The notes: generated from the sequence alone by a model not told the origin. A stretch of 64,000 nt of DNA from Cytophagales bacterium WSM2-2 (GCA_015472025.1 BNHL01000001.1:2902001-2966000), one strand, 5' to 3'. Positions 44,196 through 54,281 are shown, numbered from the stretch's first letter. A program made the numbers and translations.

Positions 44196-45368
44196 CTAGC
44201 TAATGACACCTGATCCTATCAACTCCTCGTTCTCATACCACGCAGCAAACTGTCCGGGAGTAACGCCTCGTTGAGGCCGGTCAAAAATGATATAGAGCCC
44301 GTCTTCTTTTTGGTGAAGAGTACAATTCTCCAGTGGCTGGCGATAGCGAATTCGCGCCTGGAATCCTTTTGATTCACCTGTTTTCAATTTCAGGTCTTCG
44401 CGAATCCAATGCTCATCTTTGGTAGGTACAAATAAACCCTTGCGATAAAGCCCTGGGTGATCTTCACCCATTCCTGTATAAATGATATTTTTTTCAGTAT
44501 CAGTCCCGATCACAAACAAAGGTTTTTCAAAGCCACCGAGGTTAAGGCCTCTTCGCTGACCGATCGTATAGAAATGAGCGCCATTATGTTCACCAACTAC
44601 TTCACCACTTTCCTGAACGAAATGATATGGAGCTGTTTCATTGACGAGATCGTCTGTTGCAAAACCGTTTTTAAATGCTGATGCAGTGGCTGCCACTTCG
44701 ATCACTTTTCCTTTTTTCGGTTCCAGGCGTTGTTGCAAAAAGTCAGGTAAGTGTACTTTACCGATAAAGCATAAACCTTGTGAATCTTTTTTCTCAGCTG
44801 TGGCGAGTCCTGCTTTCTTGGCAATCGCACGAACTTCAGGTTTCAATAGTTCACCTACTGGAAATAAAGCCTTTGAAAGTTGTGCTTGCGTTAATTGACA
44901 CAAGAAATAACTTTGATCTTTGTTAGGGTCTTTTCCGGCGAGGAGTTGATACACTTTTTTGCCATTGACCTCCGTCTCGCCTTTTCTCGCGTAATGCCCA
45001 GTGGCTACAAAGTCAGCGCCCAACTTCACAGCGGCATTTAAAAAGATGTCAAATTTGATTTCCCTGTTACAAAGAATATCGGGATTGGGAGTACGCCCCG
45101 CCTTGTATTCGGCAAACATGTAGTCTACGATGCGTTCCTTATATTCTTTACTAAGATCAATCGCCTGGAAAGGGATTCCCAGGTGCTGCGCTACAATCAT
45201 AGCATCATTGCTGTCATCAAGCCATGGACATTCGTTGCTGATGGTCACAGAATCGTCATGCCAATTTTTCATGAACATGCCAATTACATCGTAACCTTGT
45301 TCCTTCAATAAATAAGCAGTTACGCTGGAATCAACACCCCCTGAAAGACCGACTACTACACGTTTCAT
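44196..45368 (-). CDS. mnmA: tRNA-specific 2-thiouridylase MnmA
   Basis: A 390-aa enzyme that thiolates U34 of tRNA-Lys, -Glu and -Gln, using sulfur relayed from a cysteine desulfurase. The PP-loop ATP-binding motif is [10 protein letters not shown] (residues 8-17). The catalytic cysteines are in [10 protein letters not shown] and [10 protein letters not shown]. The tRNA-contact GDHYA-type segment reads ATGHYARKG. Length is slightly above the bacterial mean (~360-370). Single gene; an AT-rich repeat lies in its promoter region. Confidence 0.95.
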   Translation of the reverse strand: MKRVVVGLSGGVDSSVTAYLLKEQGYDVIGMFMKNWHDDSVTISNECPWLDDSNDAMIVAQHLGIPFQAIDLSKEYKERIVDYMFAEYKAGRTPNPDILCNREIKFDIFLNAAVKLGADFVATGHYARKGETEVNGKKVYQLLAGKDPNKDQSYFLCQLTQAQLSKALFPVGELLKPEVRAIAKKAGLATAEKKDSQGLCFIGKVHLPDFLQQRLEPKKGKVIEVAATASAFKNGFATDDLVNETAPYHFVQESGEVVGEHNGAHFYTIGQRRGLNLGGFEKPLFVIGTDTEKNIIYTGMGEDHPGLYRKGLFVPTKDEHWIREDLKLKTGESKGFQARIRYRQPLENCTLHQKEDGLYIIFDRPQRGVTPGQFAAWYENEELIGSGVIS

Positions 45369-45373
45369 AATTC

Positions 45374-45440
45374 TGGTTCAAAATTCCAAATTCAAAACTC
45401 CAAATTCAAGTCAATTTGAAATATTGAATCTTGAATGTGG
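45374..45440. repeat. AT-rich degenerate repeats upstream of mnmA
   Basis: Short imperfect direct repeats of the type (C)CAAATTCAAAA run through 45380-45412, and ATTCAAG (45404-45410) is complementary to CTTGAAT (45430-45436). This low-complexity pattern of AATTCAAA units fills the gap between mnmA and the TlpA-like gene. Confidence 0.5.
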
Positions 45441-45442
45441 AA

Positions 45443-46666
45443 TTACTTTGCAGAAGCCAATTTCTCCGCTAAAAGTTCATTTATGATCTGGTTGAAACGC
45501 TCTTTGTATTGTTCATAATAGACCCCTGTGCCCGGGCCTTCAAAACCAGTATGGATGTGCTTTACCTTCCCGTCTTTGCCTATGATAATAGTGGTAGGGA
45601 AACCGAGCACTTTGCTGAGCATAGGAAGTGTTTTTGATGCTTTCTCTGTATCGTTTACTCCTGCAATGACGAAGTCGTAAGGCACTTTCATTTTTTCGAT
45701 CATCTTCTTCACGCGCTCACTGGCGTAATTGAAATCATCTTTGCGTTCGTAAGCGAGTCCAAGAATTTCTACACCACGCTGATGATTTTCATTGTACCAG
45801 GGCACGAGGAAGCGAGTTTCATCCATGCAATTCGGGCACCATGTTCCGAAAATCTGCAGCACCAAAACTTTGTTTTTAAAACGATCGTCTGAAGGACTCA
45901 CAAGATTCTTATTCAGATCAGGAAACTTGAAATCAATTTTATCATACCCTTCCTTCAGGTAAGTGAGCGATTCTGCATCAGGCATTTTGGCGTTTCCATT
46001 TTTTACGCCTTTGAACGATTCGTACGTAAGTTTCCCGGCGTAATAGTCTCCCTTAAGTGAGTCACCTGATTTTGTCGCGATAAACACGTAAGCATGGTTT
46101 CCATCAAACGTACTGACCATAAGTTTGCCATCGACTACATTCCCTTCGAGGTAGCGATAGTCTCCTGTGGGTGTAAGGAAGCTTCCCAGGAGATGATTCC
46201 CATCTTGTTCGAAAACGCCAACAGAAGGAATAATTTTGCCTTTTGGCGTTTTGAATTCGACCTGGTATTTGCCACTGAAATCGGTCGTTTTTTCGGAAGT
46301 ATTTTTAGCGTAACGATAGTCATCACCAAACGTAGCCGAGAAAGGCTGATTGGCTTCGGGAGCATAGTTCTTCACAAAAGTGCCCGTGAGTTTGTCACCG
46401 TCAATTTTTGCGCGCAACTCTGCATCGAAAATGTGAAGCACCATTTTTACAGAGTCACCGAAGATGGAGACTTCATCGAGGAGGATCTTTTCAGAACCAT
46501 TCTTAAGATAGACAAGCAAGCTGTCGCTTTTCTTTACGACATCGAAAGTGAATGGTAAATCATGCCCCTGACAATCAATTACTCCCCGCCAGGTGCCGGT
46601 TTTAAACTCAACAGGCTTGGAGCATGAAAAAATGGCTACCGCAAGAAGGATCAGTAAAAATCGCAT
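45443..46666 (-). CDS. TlpA-family thioredoxin-like lipoprotein
   Basis: A 407-aa periplasm-facing lipoprotein (lipobox LAVAIFSCSK, Cys15). An N-terminal ~240-residue beta-rich domain resembling other TlpA-associated lipid/ligand-binding modules is followed by a C-terminal thioredoxin fold (~255-400) with active site GTWCPNCMDE. CPNC is a variant of the usual CxPC motif. Likely a disulfide reductase in the periplasm (cytochrome c or outer membrane protein maturation; inferred). It is divergent from the CoA-transferase gene, 19 bp apart. Confidence 0.85.
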   Translation of the reverse strand: MRFLLILLAVAIFSCSKPVEFKTGTWRGVIDCQGHDLPFTFDVVKKSDSLLVYLKNGSEKILLDEVSIFGDSVKMVLHIFDAELRAKIDGDKLTGTFVKNYAPEANQPFSATFGDDYRYAKNTSEKTTDFSGKYQVEFKTPKGKIIPSVGVFEQDGNHLLGSFLTPTGDYRYLEGNVVDGKLMVSTFDGNHAYVFIATKSGDSLKGDYYAGKLTYESFKGVKNGNAKMPDAESLTYLKEGYDKIDFKFPDLNKNLVSPSDDRFKNKVLVLQIFGTWCPNCMDETRFLVPWYNENHQRGVEILGLAYERKDDFNYASERVKKMIEKMKVPYDFVIAGVNDTEKASKTLPMLSKVLGFPTTIIIGKDGKVKHIHTGFEGPGTGVYYEQYKERFNQIINELLAEKLASAK

Positions 46667-46685
46667 TACTTTTAAAGGTTAATGA

Positions 46686-47837
46686 ATGGATACAACGCTG
46701 CAAAATAAAAAAATGTTCGCGGGATTACGCGTTTTGGAATTAGCCTCTGTTTTGGCTGGCCCCAGTGTGGGGCAGTTCTTTGCCGAGTTGGGAGCTGAGG
46801 TAATTAAAGTGGAGAACCCCAAAACAGGGGGTGATGTCACCCGAAGCTGGAAAATGGCAGGCGAAAAGACGGACGACAGGTCGGCTTACTTCTGTTCGTG
46901 CAACTGGGGTAAAAAATCTGTTGCTCTTGATTTGACTTTAAAAAATGACCAGGAGATTGTTAAGAAGTTGTCAAACCGGTCGGACATTGTCATTGCGAGT
47001 TATAAGCCAGGGGATGCAGAAAAACTGGGAGTATCTTATGAGCAGCTTAGAGTTACTAATGACAAACTCATCTACGGTCAGATCAGCGGATATGGTTCTG
47101 ATGATGACCGAGTCGGATATGATGCAGTGATCCAGGCGGAATCCGGTTTTATGGACTTGAATGGAGAAGAGAATGGTCCTCCGATAAAAATGCCGGTGGC
47201 GCTGATCGATATTTTAGCGGCACATCATCTGAAGGAAGGATTGCTGTTAGCCCTTTTGAATCTTCAGCGCTCGGGAAAAGGAGATTTGGTAGAGGTGAGT
47301 TTAATTCAGGCAGCTGTTTCTTCTTTGGCAAACCAGGCAACAAACTGGCTTGTGGGCAATAATCTTCCGGTACGGCAAGGATCAGCGCACCCGAACATCG
47401 CCCCCTATGGCGATTCTTTTTTGACGAAAGATGGAAGGAGAATATTGCTGGCAGTCGGAAGTGACAGGCAGTTTGAAGATTTGAAAGAAGTGATTGGCAT
47501 TGAACGTGACACACTTACGGAGTTTGCAAGGAATCAGCAACGCGTAGCCAGGCGTGATGAATTGAACAAACTGCTTTCCGATAGAATCGGGAATATGGAG
47601 TCTCGTGTATTGATTCAGCAATTAAACTCAAAAAAAATTCCTGCAGGATTTATTCAGAATCTAAAAGAGGTTTTTGAGATGCCACAAGCGGCTGAATTGA
47701 TAATAAGTCAGAACGGTATTTCAGGGGTGAGAAATTTTGCAGCTCGTTTGAAAAATCATGCTTTGGACCCACAAAATTTAATCGCTCCACCTCATTTGGG
47801 TGAACACACACAGGAGGTAATGAAGTCGATTCAATAG
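46686..47837 (+). CDS. Class III CoA-transferase (CaiB/BaiF family)
   Basis: A 383-aa CoA-transferase. The N-terminal LRVLELASVLAGPSVGQFFAELGAEVIKVENP contains the family start and the CoA-binding region. Further hallmarks are SCNWGKKSVALDL and YGQISGYGSDDDRVGYDAV, where the catalytic Asp is normally found after GP/GY. The CoA donor and acceptor are unknown; relatives act on formate, carnitine, succinate and bile acids. Confidence 0.87.
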   Translation: MDTTLQNKKMFAGLRVLELASVLAGPSVGQFFAELGAEVIKVENPKTGGDVTRSWKMAGEKTDDRSAYFCSCNWGKKSVALDLTLKNDQEIVKKLSNRSDIVIASYKPGDAEKLGVSYEQLRVTNDKLIYGQISGYGSDDDRVGYDAVIQAESGFMDLNGEENGPPIKMPVALIDILAAHHLKEGLLLALLNLQRSGKGDLVEVSLIQAAVSSLANQATNWLVGNNLPVRQGSAHPNIAPYGDSFLTKDGRRILLAVGSDRQFEDLKEVIGIERDTLTEFARNQQRVARRDELNKLLSDRIGNMESRVLIQQLNSKKIPAGFIQNLKEVFEMPQAAELIISQNGISGVRNFAARLKNHALDPQNLIAPPHLGEHTQEVMKSIQ

Positions 47838-47968
47838 GCTTTCTCGTTTTCATAAGGCAATCAAACCCCTTATATCAGAGTATTTCCATCCCCAAAAATG
47901 GCACTTGAATTTTGTTAACGTTTTTATAATATGCTGTGCTGAAATCCTTAAACTAAAACACATACATC

Positions 47969-50020
47969 GTGAAAGACATCAGTTTATTTTCAAAAAAATC
48001 ATTATTGGGCTGCGCATTCCTGCTTTCCACTTTTGTGGCATTTTCACAGCAGGATCCTGGCAAAGCCAAATTTCTGGATCCATCCAACATGAATACGTTG
48101 GTAAAACCAGGCGACAACTTCGTTGAATATGCCGGTGGTATTTGGCTTAAGAAAAATCAAATTCCAGCCAAAGAAACACGCTGGGGAAGCTTCAATATCC
48201 TTCGTGATTTTAACGTGAAGGCGTTACGCACTATTCTAACGGAAGCCGCAGCAGACACCAAAGCCCAACCTGGATCAGTGAAAAAACGCGTTGGCGATTT
48301 CTTTTCTGCAGCGATGGATACCATCACACTGGAACAACTGGGGGCAGGTCCCATTCAGGCCGACCTCAAGAGAGTGAATGGTCTGACTGACCGGCCGCAG
48401 GTTGTGAAAGAACTTATTTATCAACGCTCGAATGGAATTGGCGGACCTCTTTTCGGATTTTTTGTAGGACAAGATCGCAAGCATCCGGACCGTATGGCGT
48501 TACAACTAAGTCAAGGTGGACTGACATTGCCCGATCGTGACTACTATTTGAAATCTGATCAGCGCTCAAAGAAAATTCAGATAGCATATAACACCTATAT
48601 CACGACTTTGTTCAAGTTGAGCGGCTCGTCAGAAGATCAGGCAAAGAAAAATGCGGAAAGCATTTTTGGCCTGGAACAGAAACTGGCTAAAGCACAGATG
48701 AGTCGCACTGAAATGCGCGATCCTCAAAAGACGTACAATAAATTTGCTATCGCGGATTTTACCAAGAAGACTCCTTCGCTCGACTGGCAAATGATGCTGG
48801 CTGACATGAATATCAAAGGACAGGACAGTATCCTGGTGAACGTTCCTAAATTCTTCCCGGTCGCTGACAGCCTGGTAAAAAATGCCCCGCTGGAAGATCT
48901 AAAAGTATATCTCCAGTGGAATATGCTGCGCGCAGCTTCTGCCTATATGAGCAAAGCATTCACGGATGCTGACTTTGCCTACCAGCAAGTGTTGACTGGA
49001 CAGAAAGTTCCAACCCCAAGATGGCAACGCGCTTCGAGCCTCACCGATGGAAGTGTTGGCGAATTACTCGGACAACTTTACGTAGAGCAGCACTTCAAGC
49101 CTGAAGCGAAAGCCCGGATGAAAGAAATGATCACAAACCTGATCAAGGCGTATGAGATCCGCATAAAGCAATTGGATTGGATGTCGGATGTGACAAAAGA
49201 AAGAGCGCTAGCGAAACTGAAAGCATTTACTCCGAAGATTGCTTATCCTGATCAGTGGAGAAAATACGATGGCCTTGAGGTCAACAGCAAAACATTGTTG
49301 CAGAATGTACGCAATACCAACCGTTGGGCATTCAAGGAAATGGTGGCTCAATTGGGCAAGCCGGTTGATCGCACACGTTGGGGAATGACTCCTCCGACAG
49401 TGAATGCTTACTACAATCCGGTGATGAATGAAATTGTTTTCCCTGCGGGAATTCTCCAGTATCCATTCTTTCACCCGGAAGCAGACGATGCATTTAATTA
49501 TGGTGCTATAGGAGCTGTGATCGGTCACGAAATATCTCACGGCTTTGATGATTCAGGAAGCCAGTACGATAAAGACGGCTCACTTCGCAATTGGTGGACA
49601 CCGGAAGACCGCAAGCGTTTTGATGAAAAAGCTAAGCAGTTGCAATTGCAGTTCGATGCCTATACTGTCCTTGATACATTGCACGTGAATGGCAAACTGA
49701 CCATGGGAGAAAATATTGGTGACCTGGGTGGACTGAATGCTGCCTACGAAGCTTTCAAAATGACAGCTCAAGGTAAGTCTGACAAAAAGATTGATGGCTT
49801 CACACCCGATCAGCGATTCTTCTTATCGTGGGCTCAGGTTTGGCGCAGCAAAACCTTGCCTGAGACTTCAGCGCAGTTAATATTGACTGATCCTCATTCA
49901 CCTGGCGAATACCGTGCGATTGGAGCACCGACCAACATGGACGCCTGGTACAAGGCTTTCAATATTCAACCTGGAGATAAACTGTATAAGAAACCAGAAG
50001 ACAGGATTAAAATCTGGTGA
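47969..50020 (+). CDS. M13-family (neprilysin/PepO-like) metallopeptidase
   Basis: A 683-aa zinc endopeptidase with a signal peptide (SLLGCAFLLSTFVAFS, cleaved ~residue 26). The zinc site is VIGHEISHGFDD (HExxH) with the third ligand in GENIGDLGGLNAA, and the substrate-binding motif is NAYYNP. The N-terminal M13_N domain covers ~40-420. The C terminus IKIW lacks the Cys of mammalian enzymes, as usual in bacterial PepO-like proteins. The start is the GTG at 47969; a strong terminator follows the stop codon. Confidence 0.92.
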   Translation: MKDISLFSKKSLLGCAFLLSTFVAFSQQDPGKAKFLDPSNMNTLVKPGDNFVEYAGGIWLKKNQIPAKETRWGSFNILRDFNVKALRTILTEAAADTKAQPGSVKKRVGDFFSAAMDTITLEQLGAGPIQADLKRVNGLTDRPQVVKELIYQRSNGIGGPLFGFFVGQDRKHPDRMALQLSQGGLTLPDRDYYLKSDQRSKKIQIAYNTYITTLFKLSGSSEDQAKKNAESIFGLEQKLAKAQMSRTEMRDPQKTYNKFAIADFTKKTPSLDWQMMLADMNIKGQDSILVNVPKFFPVADSLVKNAPLEDLKVYLQWNMLRAASAYMSKAFTDADFAYQQVLTGQKVPTPRWQRASSLTDGSVGELLGQLYVEQHFKPEAKARMKEMITNLIKAYEIRIKQLDWMSDVTKERALAKLKAFTPKIAYPDQWRKYDGLEVNSKTLLQNVRNTNRWAFKEMVAQLGKPVDRTRWGMTPPTVNAYYNPVMNEIVFPAGILQYPFFHPEADDAFNYGAIGAVIGHEISHGFDDSGSQYDKDGSLRNWWTPEDRKRFDEKAKQLQLQFDAYTVLDTLHVNGKLTMGENIGDLGGLNAAYEAFKMTAQGKSDKKIDGFTPDQRFFLSWAQVWRSKTLPETSAQLILTDPHSPGEYRAIGAPTNMDAWYKAFNIQPGDKLYKKPEDRIKIW

Positions 50021-50030
50021 TATTTCCTTG

Positions 50031-50067
50031 AAAAAAAATCCCAAAGACAATCTTTGGGATTTTTTTG
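50031..50067. terminator. Bidirectional rho-independent terminator
   Basis: An A-run, then ATCCCAAAGA pairs with TCTTTGGGAT across a 2-3 nt loop, followed by a run of seven T. A and T runs on both sides let it serve the M13 peptidase gene (plus) and the beta-propeller gene (minus). Confidence 0.9.
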
Positions 50068-50091
50068 TTAAGTAGAATTTATATGTTGTCT

Positions 50092-51573
50092 CTAGTTATC
50101 GTGATCTACTAGGAGCCTCTCAGTGACTTCACCGTATTCTATTGAATTTATTTTGACGTAGTAGGTGCCGGTTGGCCATCGACTTGTGTTTACTTTAATG
50201 TCAAAAGCCCCAGTTTTAACCTGAAATTCACTTTGATATATTTTTTCTTTTAAATCTATATCATAAACACTGACTTCGAGTAAATCATTTTGAGTTGATT
50301 CGCCCTGAATAGAAAACTCGTCTGAAGCAGGGTTGGGATAAAGGTTATAATTTTTCTGAATAGTTAAGAGTGGAGCGGAATTCAGGTACTTTCCAACAAA
50401 ACTAATATAGTATGCTGGGTTTTGGGTTATTCCAGAGGAGGAATTAAGTACATCTTCAAAAAGAACTGAACTTGCTGAATAATCTCCTGCCACGTAAAAC
50501 GAGTTAGTTGGATCTGCATGACTAGAGGCAATCCCATATGCATAGATAGATCCATTTGTAGCGCTGATTTGTCTTTTTAATTGGATCCCACCGTTTAAGT
50601 CATAGCCGATAATAAAGCAGTTATTAGCATTTACTCCAGTTAGTGAAGTTCCATCGCTAAACTTCATATTCGCCTGATAATCTCCAACAGCATAAACAAG
50701 TTTGTCATTATAAGCTACAGTTATGGCCTTGCCAAATTGACTATTAGATCCCTGGCCTATCCCGCCTTCCTGCTTTACCCAGGCTACCTTTCCTGTTGAA
50801 GTGTATTTGGCTACAAAGGCATTGAATCTACCATTTGAATTAGTTCCTGTTAGAGTAGTCGATCCGAAACTCTCCACTCCAAAAAATGATCCTGTGATAT
50901 AACAATTACTCCCGATGTCTGATGCAATAGCATTTGAAATACAATTGCTACCTGCCTGACCTACGCTTTGTTGGGCCCATATTACTGTACCCTGAACATC
51001 ATAGTATGCGATAAAAGCTTCGGATTGTCCATTATTACAAGAAAGGACTCTTCCTCCAAAATTAGCACTGTTAGTTTGAAACCTGCCTGTGACAAAACAG
51101 CCTCCTTTAGCAATTGCAATTCCTTTTCCTTCGTCAACAAAGTTTCCTCCCCCTTGCTTTGCCCAAAGCAAATTGCCCGAGGCATTGTACATAGCAACAA
51201 AAACATCAGTGTCAAAGCCGGGAGTTCCGTTGCAAGTCAAAGTTGTACTGCTAAAAAATGCAACATAAGAGAATTCTCCTGTGATGTAGCTATTGCCGTA
51301 ATCGTCAACAGTAATTGCATTGGCAGTAACTGAATTTACGAAATTGCCAACATTGGGGGCTTTACCTGCTGATTTGGCCCAAACCGGAGTTCCATAATTA
51401 TCATATTTGGCGATAAACATATCAGTGGCGCCGGGAAGAGTTTGAAATGGTTTCAATCCAACAAATGAAGCGGATGTCGTGAATCTGCCGCATACGTATA
51501 CATTGCCTGTCTTATCCAATGCAATACCATTGCAAAAAACATTTCCACCTTTAATTTGAGTAACCCAGACCAA
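50092..51573 (-). CDS. Beta-propeller (SBBP-like) protein with T9SS sorting tail, C-terminal frame of a frameshifted gene
   Basis: A 493-codon frame made of SBBP-type repeats (YVCGRF, YITGEF, FVTGRF, YITGSF, YAVGDY, each about 50-60 residues apart). It ends in a type-A T9SS sorting domain (~415-493; NYNLYPNPASDEFSIQ then TGTYYVKI and ERLLVDHDN). It lacks its own signal peptide. The missing N terminus is encoded in the overlapping frame at 51453-51824: loss of one C (plus strand) near 51578-51579 shifts the frame. Rejoined, the protein would have ~578 residues and be an exported, T9SS-anchored beta-propeller. Either the gene is decaying or the base is an assembly error. Confidence 0.75.
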   Translation of the reverse strand: MVWVTQIKGGNVFCNGIALDKTGNVYVCGRFTTSASFVGLKPFQTLPGATDMFIAKYDNYGTPVWAKSAGKAPNVGNFVNSVTANAITVDDYGNSYITGEFSYVAFFSSTTLTCNGTPGFDTDVFVAMYNASGNLLWAKQGGGNFVDEGKGIAIAKGGCFVTGRFQTNSANFGGRVLSCNNGQSEAFIAYYDVQGTVIWAQQSVGQAGSNCISNAIASDIGSNCYITGSFFGVESFGSTTLTGTNSNGRFNAFVAKYTSTGKVAWVKQEGGIGQGSNSQFGKAITVAYNDKLVYAVGDYQANMKFSDGTSLTGVNANNCFIIGYDLNGGIQLKRQISATNGSIYAYGIASSHADPTNSFYVAGDYSASSVLFEDVLNSSSGITQNPAYYISFVGKYLNSAPLLTIQKNYNLYPNPASDEFSIQGESTQNDLLEVSVYDIDLKEKIYQSEFQVKTGAFDIKVNTSRWPTGTYYVKINSIEYGEVTERLLVDHDN

Positions 51574-51824
51574 GTCTCCAAGTTATCATATTTTGCCACG
51601 AAGCCGTCAACTCCTGAAGCAATCAGGGTCTGACTTTCAAAACTAGTCTGCCCCAGAAAAGTACCAGTGACATAAGAATTACCAGATAAATCAGTTGCGA
51701 TGGCCCTTACATACGGTGCGGCAACTCCGCCTTGAATTGATTTGGCCCATTGCCATGCCTGCGAATAGCCGGTAATTGTGAAAGAAAGAAGAATTAATAG
51801 GATGAGTAAAGGATTGTTCTTCAT
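51453..51824 (-). pseudogene. N-terminal piece of the frameshifted beta-propeller T9SS protein
   Basis: Residues 1-82 hold the signal peptide (MKNNPLLILLILLSFTITGY) and the first SBBP-like repeat (GNSYVTGTF, then DGFVAKYDNL). After Leu82 the frame loses its repeat pattern and the missing continuation (LGDLVWVTQ) is found one base off in the neighbouring frame. The last ~41 codons are therefore out-of-frame sequence and should not be read as protein. Confidence 0.7.
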
Positions 51825-51989
51825 AAAATTTGCTTTTTAGTTGAAGCAAGAATAGAACAATCAACCTTATCAGGATATGATAACTTATTTTGAAGTAAGA
51901 ATGATTTATTAGTTAGTAAGTATTAATTGCTAAAGTAATAGGGAACCGATGAAACGGAATAGAATTTGCAATTAGATGTGGTTTTTATT

Positions 51990-53126
51990 TTAGTTCTCAG
52001 TCAAATGTTCTTTCCAGTTTAAATCTTCCTGCCAGAACGCATCGACACGTACTTCGCGATTGTTGTCGGTTTTAAAATAGTAGATACCAACACTGTCGTA
52101 GTGATTGTATTGATAACTGGAAAACTGAACATTCATGCCTGGCTTTAGATCATTAAGCTCTTTGGTGACGGTATATCTTTTGTGCTTCATGAACGGGAAG
52201 CTCCTTCCACGCTCAGAGTAGATCTTACATTTTGGATGTTTTGCCTGAAACTCAAGAATGGCATCCCGCGAAAAATTATCCTCTGGGATGAAAATCTCAG
52301 CCAGGCTTTTAGATGCGTTTAAAGCTGTTAAATCTTTTATTCCCGTTGAAGTAATGTCGAGCGTTTTTAGAATCGATAATTCGCAGACGAGGTTCAGGTC
52401 ATCGGTGGTGCAATGATGGAGAACCAATTCTATAAGTGATGGAAATTTTTCTACGCCACGAAGGCTCTCCGTTATTCCGTTTAAGAAGTGGAGATGCGTA
52501 AGGGATGGCAACGGTCCGATTTTTTCGAATGTGGGCAACTTTGTATTCCTGATGAATATTTTTTTTAGTTGCGTAAGCGCAGAGATGGGTGTTAAGTCTA
52601 CATCGAGGTCACTGAAAACGAGCTCTTCTAGCTTGTTAAGTTCGCCAATGAATTTCAAGTCCACTACTTTTTCCCCAGCGATGACAAGAGAAGTCAATTC
52701 TCTTAATTTGCCAACACTTTGCAAATTTCCAAGCCCATTGCCGGCGAGTTCCAGTCGCATCAGATTTTTTTGAGACTCGAGCAAAGTAATATCTGTGATA
52801 TTGCCACAGTGTTTTAACGCAAGGTAGGCGAGGTCAAGGTTTTCAAGGCCGGTAAGACTTTTCAGAGATGAAAGACTGCTAAGCGTAAGGCTGGTCAGCG
52901 GAAGACTTTCAAGTGGTGCAAGGCTGCTTACAGAACAGTTGGTAACATCCAGGTGGTCAAGTTTGAAAAGTTGATCTAACTCTTTTTCACCGGGGGTATA
53001 TTGGTCGCGGGCCTGACGATCTGAGTCCAGGTTTGGCCGAAGTTTAATTTTAAAAAATCGCTTCCAATACGCATCCAGGCTACTCCACCATTCGGTTTTG
53101 TTTAAAGACATATAGGTTTGGTTCAT
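51990..53126 (-). CDS. Leucine-rich-repeat protein (cytoplasmic)
   Basis: A 378-aa protein with about ten leucine-rich repeats of ~22 residues (about 70-285), e.g. LESLPLTSLTLSSLSSLKSL and LTSLVIAGEKVVDLKFI. No signal peptide or membrane segment is visible, so it is probably intracellular, binding another protein. The C-terminal ~75 residues (MKHKRYTVTKELNDLKPGMN onward) form a separate small domain ending NLTEN-like. A start at Met6 (codon ending 53111) is possible. The TlpA-like gene ends 3 bp upstream, so the two are probably co-transcribed. Confidence 0.75.
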   Translation of the reverse strand: MNQTYMSLNKTEWWSSLDAYWKRFFKIKLRPNLDSDRQARDQYTPGEKELDQLFKLDHLDVTNCSVSSLAPLESLPLTSLTLSSLSSLKSLTGLENLDLAYLALKHCGNITDITLLESQKNLMRLELAGNGLGNLQSVGKLRELTSLVIAGEKVVDLKFIGELNKLEELVFSDLDVDLTPISALTQLKKIFIRNTKLPTFEKIGPLPSLTHLHFLNGITESLRGVEKFPSLIELVLHHCTTDDLNLVCELSILKTLDITSTGIKDLTALNASKSLAEIFIPEDNFSRDAILEFQAKHPKCKIYSERGRSFPFMKHKRYTVTKELNDLKPGMNVQFSSYQYNHYDSVGIYYFKTDNNREVRVDAFWQEDLNWKEHLTEN

Positions 53127-53129
53127 AGG

Positions 53130-54281
53130 TTACTTCAGCAAACTTTCGATTGTCATTCTGAATCTTACGGATGAGGGTCGCGCTAGATTGTCTGTTATTA
53201 TTTTTCCAGTTTCGTCAACTAGTAAATAGCGGGGGATCAAGAAAGTGTTTTCCCGATAGATATCTTCCTGGATGGAAGCGTTCAATTTTTCTCCGGCCCG
53301 GATGTGATACCCGTTGGCGTTAAACCAGTTTACATCTTTTTTCCATTGTTCTGCTTTATCATTTTTGTCGACACTAATAAATAGCATTTCAATTTTCTTT
53401 TTCTCCAGGAAGGAATAAAAATCCTCATCGTATTTGCTGATCTCCGATTTACAAGGTCCGCACCAACTGGCCCAAATATCGATCATAAGCCTTTTGCCCT
53501 TGAAATTTTTGAGGAGATTGTGGAGGGTTCCGTTTTCGAATGTGGAGTTGACATACTCAATCCTGTTAAATCTTGAGCTGGCATCCCGTAGCGGAGGAAG
53601 CGCATCCGGATCAAACTCAAAAATCTTGGGATCGACTTTTGTATTGAATTCAACTTTCTCATACCACTGTTTGAAAATCAACGACCCATTCATCCGCGTT
53701 TCAGTTGAAAACGGAAAAAGAATGGCTCCCACCTTTCGGTAATCTGAATAATAAGTGATATTCTTTAGTTCTTCATTTTTAATTGCATAAAGCAAATGTG
53801 TTCGATCACTGAAGTAGTAGGTTTTATTTTCTGACTTTGACCCTACTTCGAAACACGAAGTATCATTTACTGTAGCCTTGCCAAGGTATTTGAACTTCCC
53901 TTTGCTGAAGAGTTGCTGGATTTTTTTAGAAATAGCTATCGATACTTCTGCCTTCTCGGGTCGGGAATACACAGGCGGGTAAATCTGGAAGAAATGAGTT
54001 GACGAGCCCTTGTCGTTGGAAAAACTCTCATACTGTTTTTTTTCTGAAACAAAACTGGCAGTAAACTTGTAATAGGGGATTTTTTCAATCTCTTCGGTAA
54101 CAGCCGTATCTTTTTGCCCAAATGAAAAGAGCTTGAATTTTTTGACTGCAGTTGTCAATTGAGAGATAGAATCTTTTCCGCCACTAGCCTGGAGGTAGCC
54201 TTCAATGACTGAATTAGTATCCTGAGCGCACAGATCAACACAAAGGATACAAAACAATCCGACAAGCAAAGATCTTCTCAT
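53130..54281 (-). CDS. TlpA-family thioredoxin-like protein (exported)
   Basis: A 383-aa protein with a signal peptide (MRRSLLVGLFCILCVDLCA). The N-terminal ~230 residues form a beta-rich domain like outer-membrane lipoprotein carriers (YLGKATVNDTSCFEVGSKSE). The C-terminal thioredoxin domain (~250-383) has the active site WASWCGPCKSE and a conserved cis-Pro context (FLIPRYLLVD). It likely reduces periplasmic disulfides. It is paired with the LRR protein gene. Confidence 0.85.
   Translation of the reverse strand: MRRSLLVGLFCILCVDLCAQDTNSVIEGYLQASGGKDSISQLTTAVKKFKLFSFGQKDTAVTEEIEKIPYYKFTASFVSEKKQYESFSNDKGSSTHFFQIYPPVYSRPEKAEVSIAISKKIQQLFSKGKFKYLGKATVNDTSCFEVGSKSENKTYYFSDRTHLLYAIKNEELKNITYYSDYRKVGAILFPFSTETRMNGSLIFKQWYEKVEFNTKVDPKIFEFDPDALPPLRDASSRFNRIEYVNSTFENGTLHNLLKNFKGKRLMIDIWASWCGPCKSEISKYDEDFYSFLEKKKIEMLFISVDKNDKAEQWKKDVNWFNANGYHIRAGEKLNASIQEDIYRENTFLIPRYLLVDETGKIITDNLARPSSVRFRMTIESLLK

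Noticed and set aside
45374-45440. CRISPR-like or transposon end repeats
   Set aside because: Units are short, degenerate and AT-rich with no spacers, target duplication or nearby cas/transposase gene.
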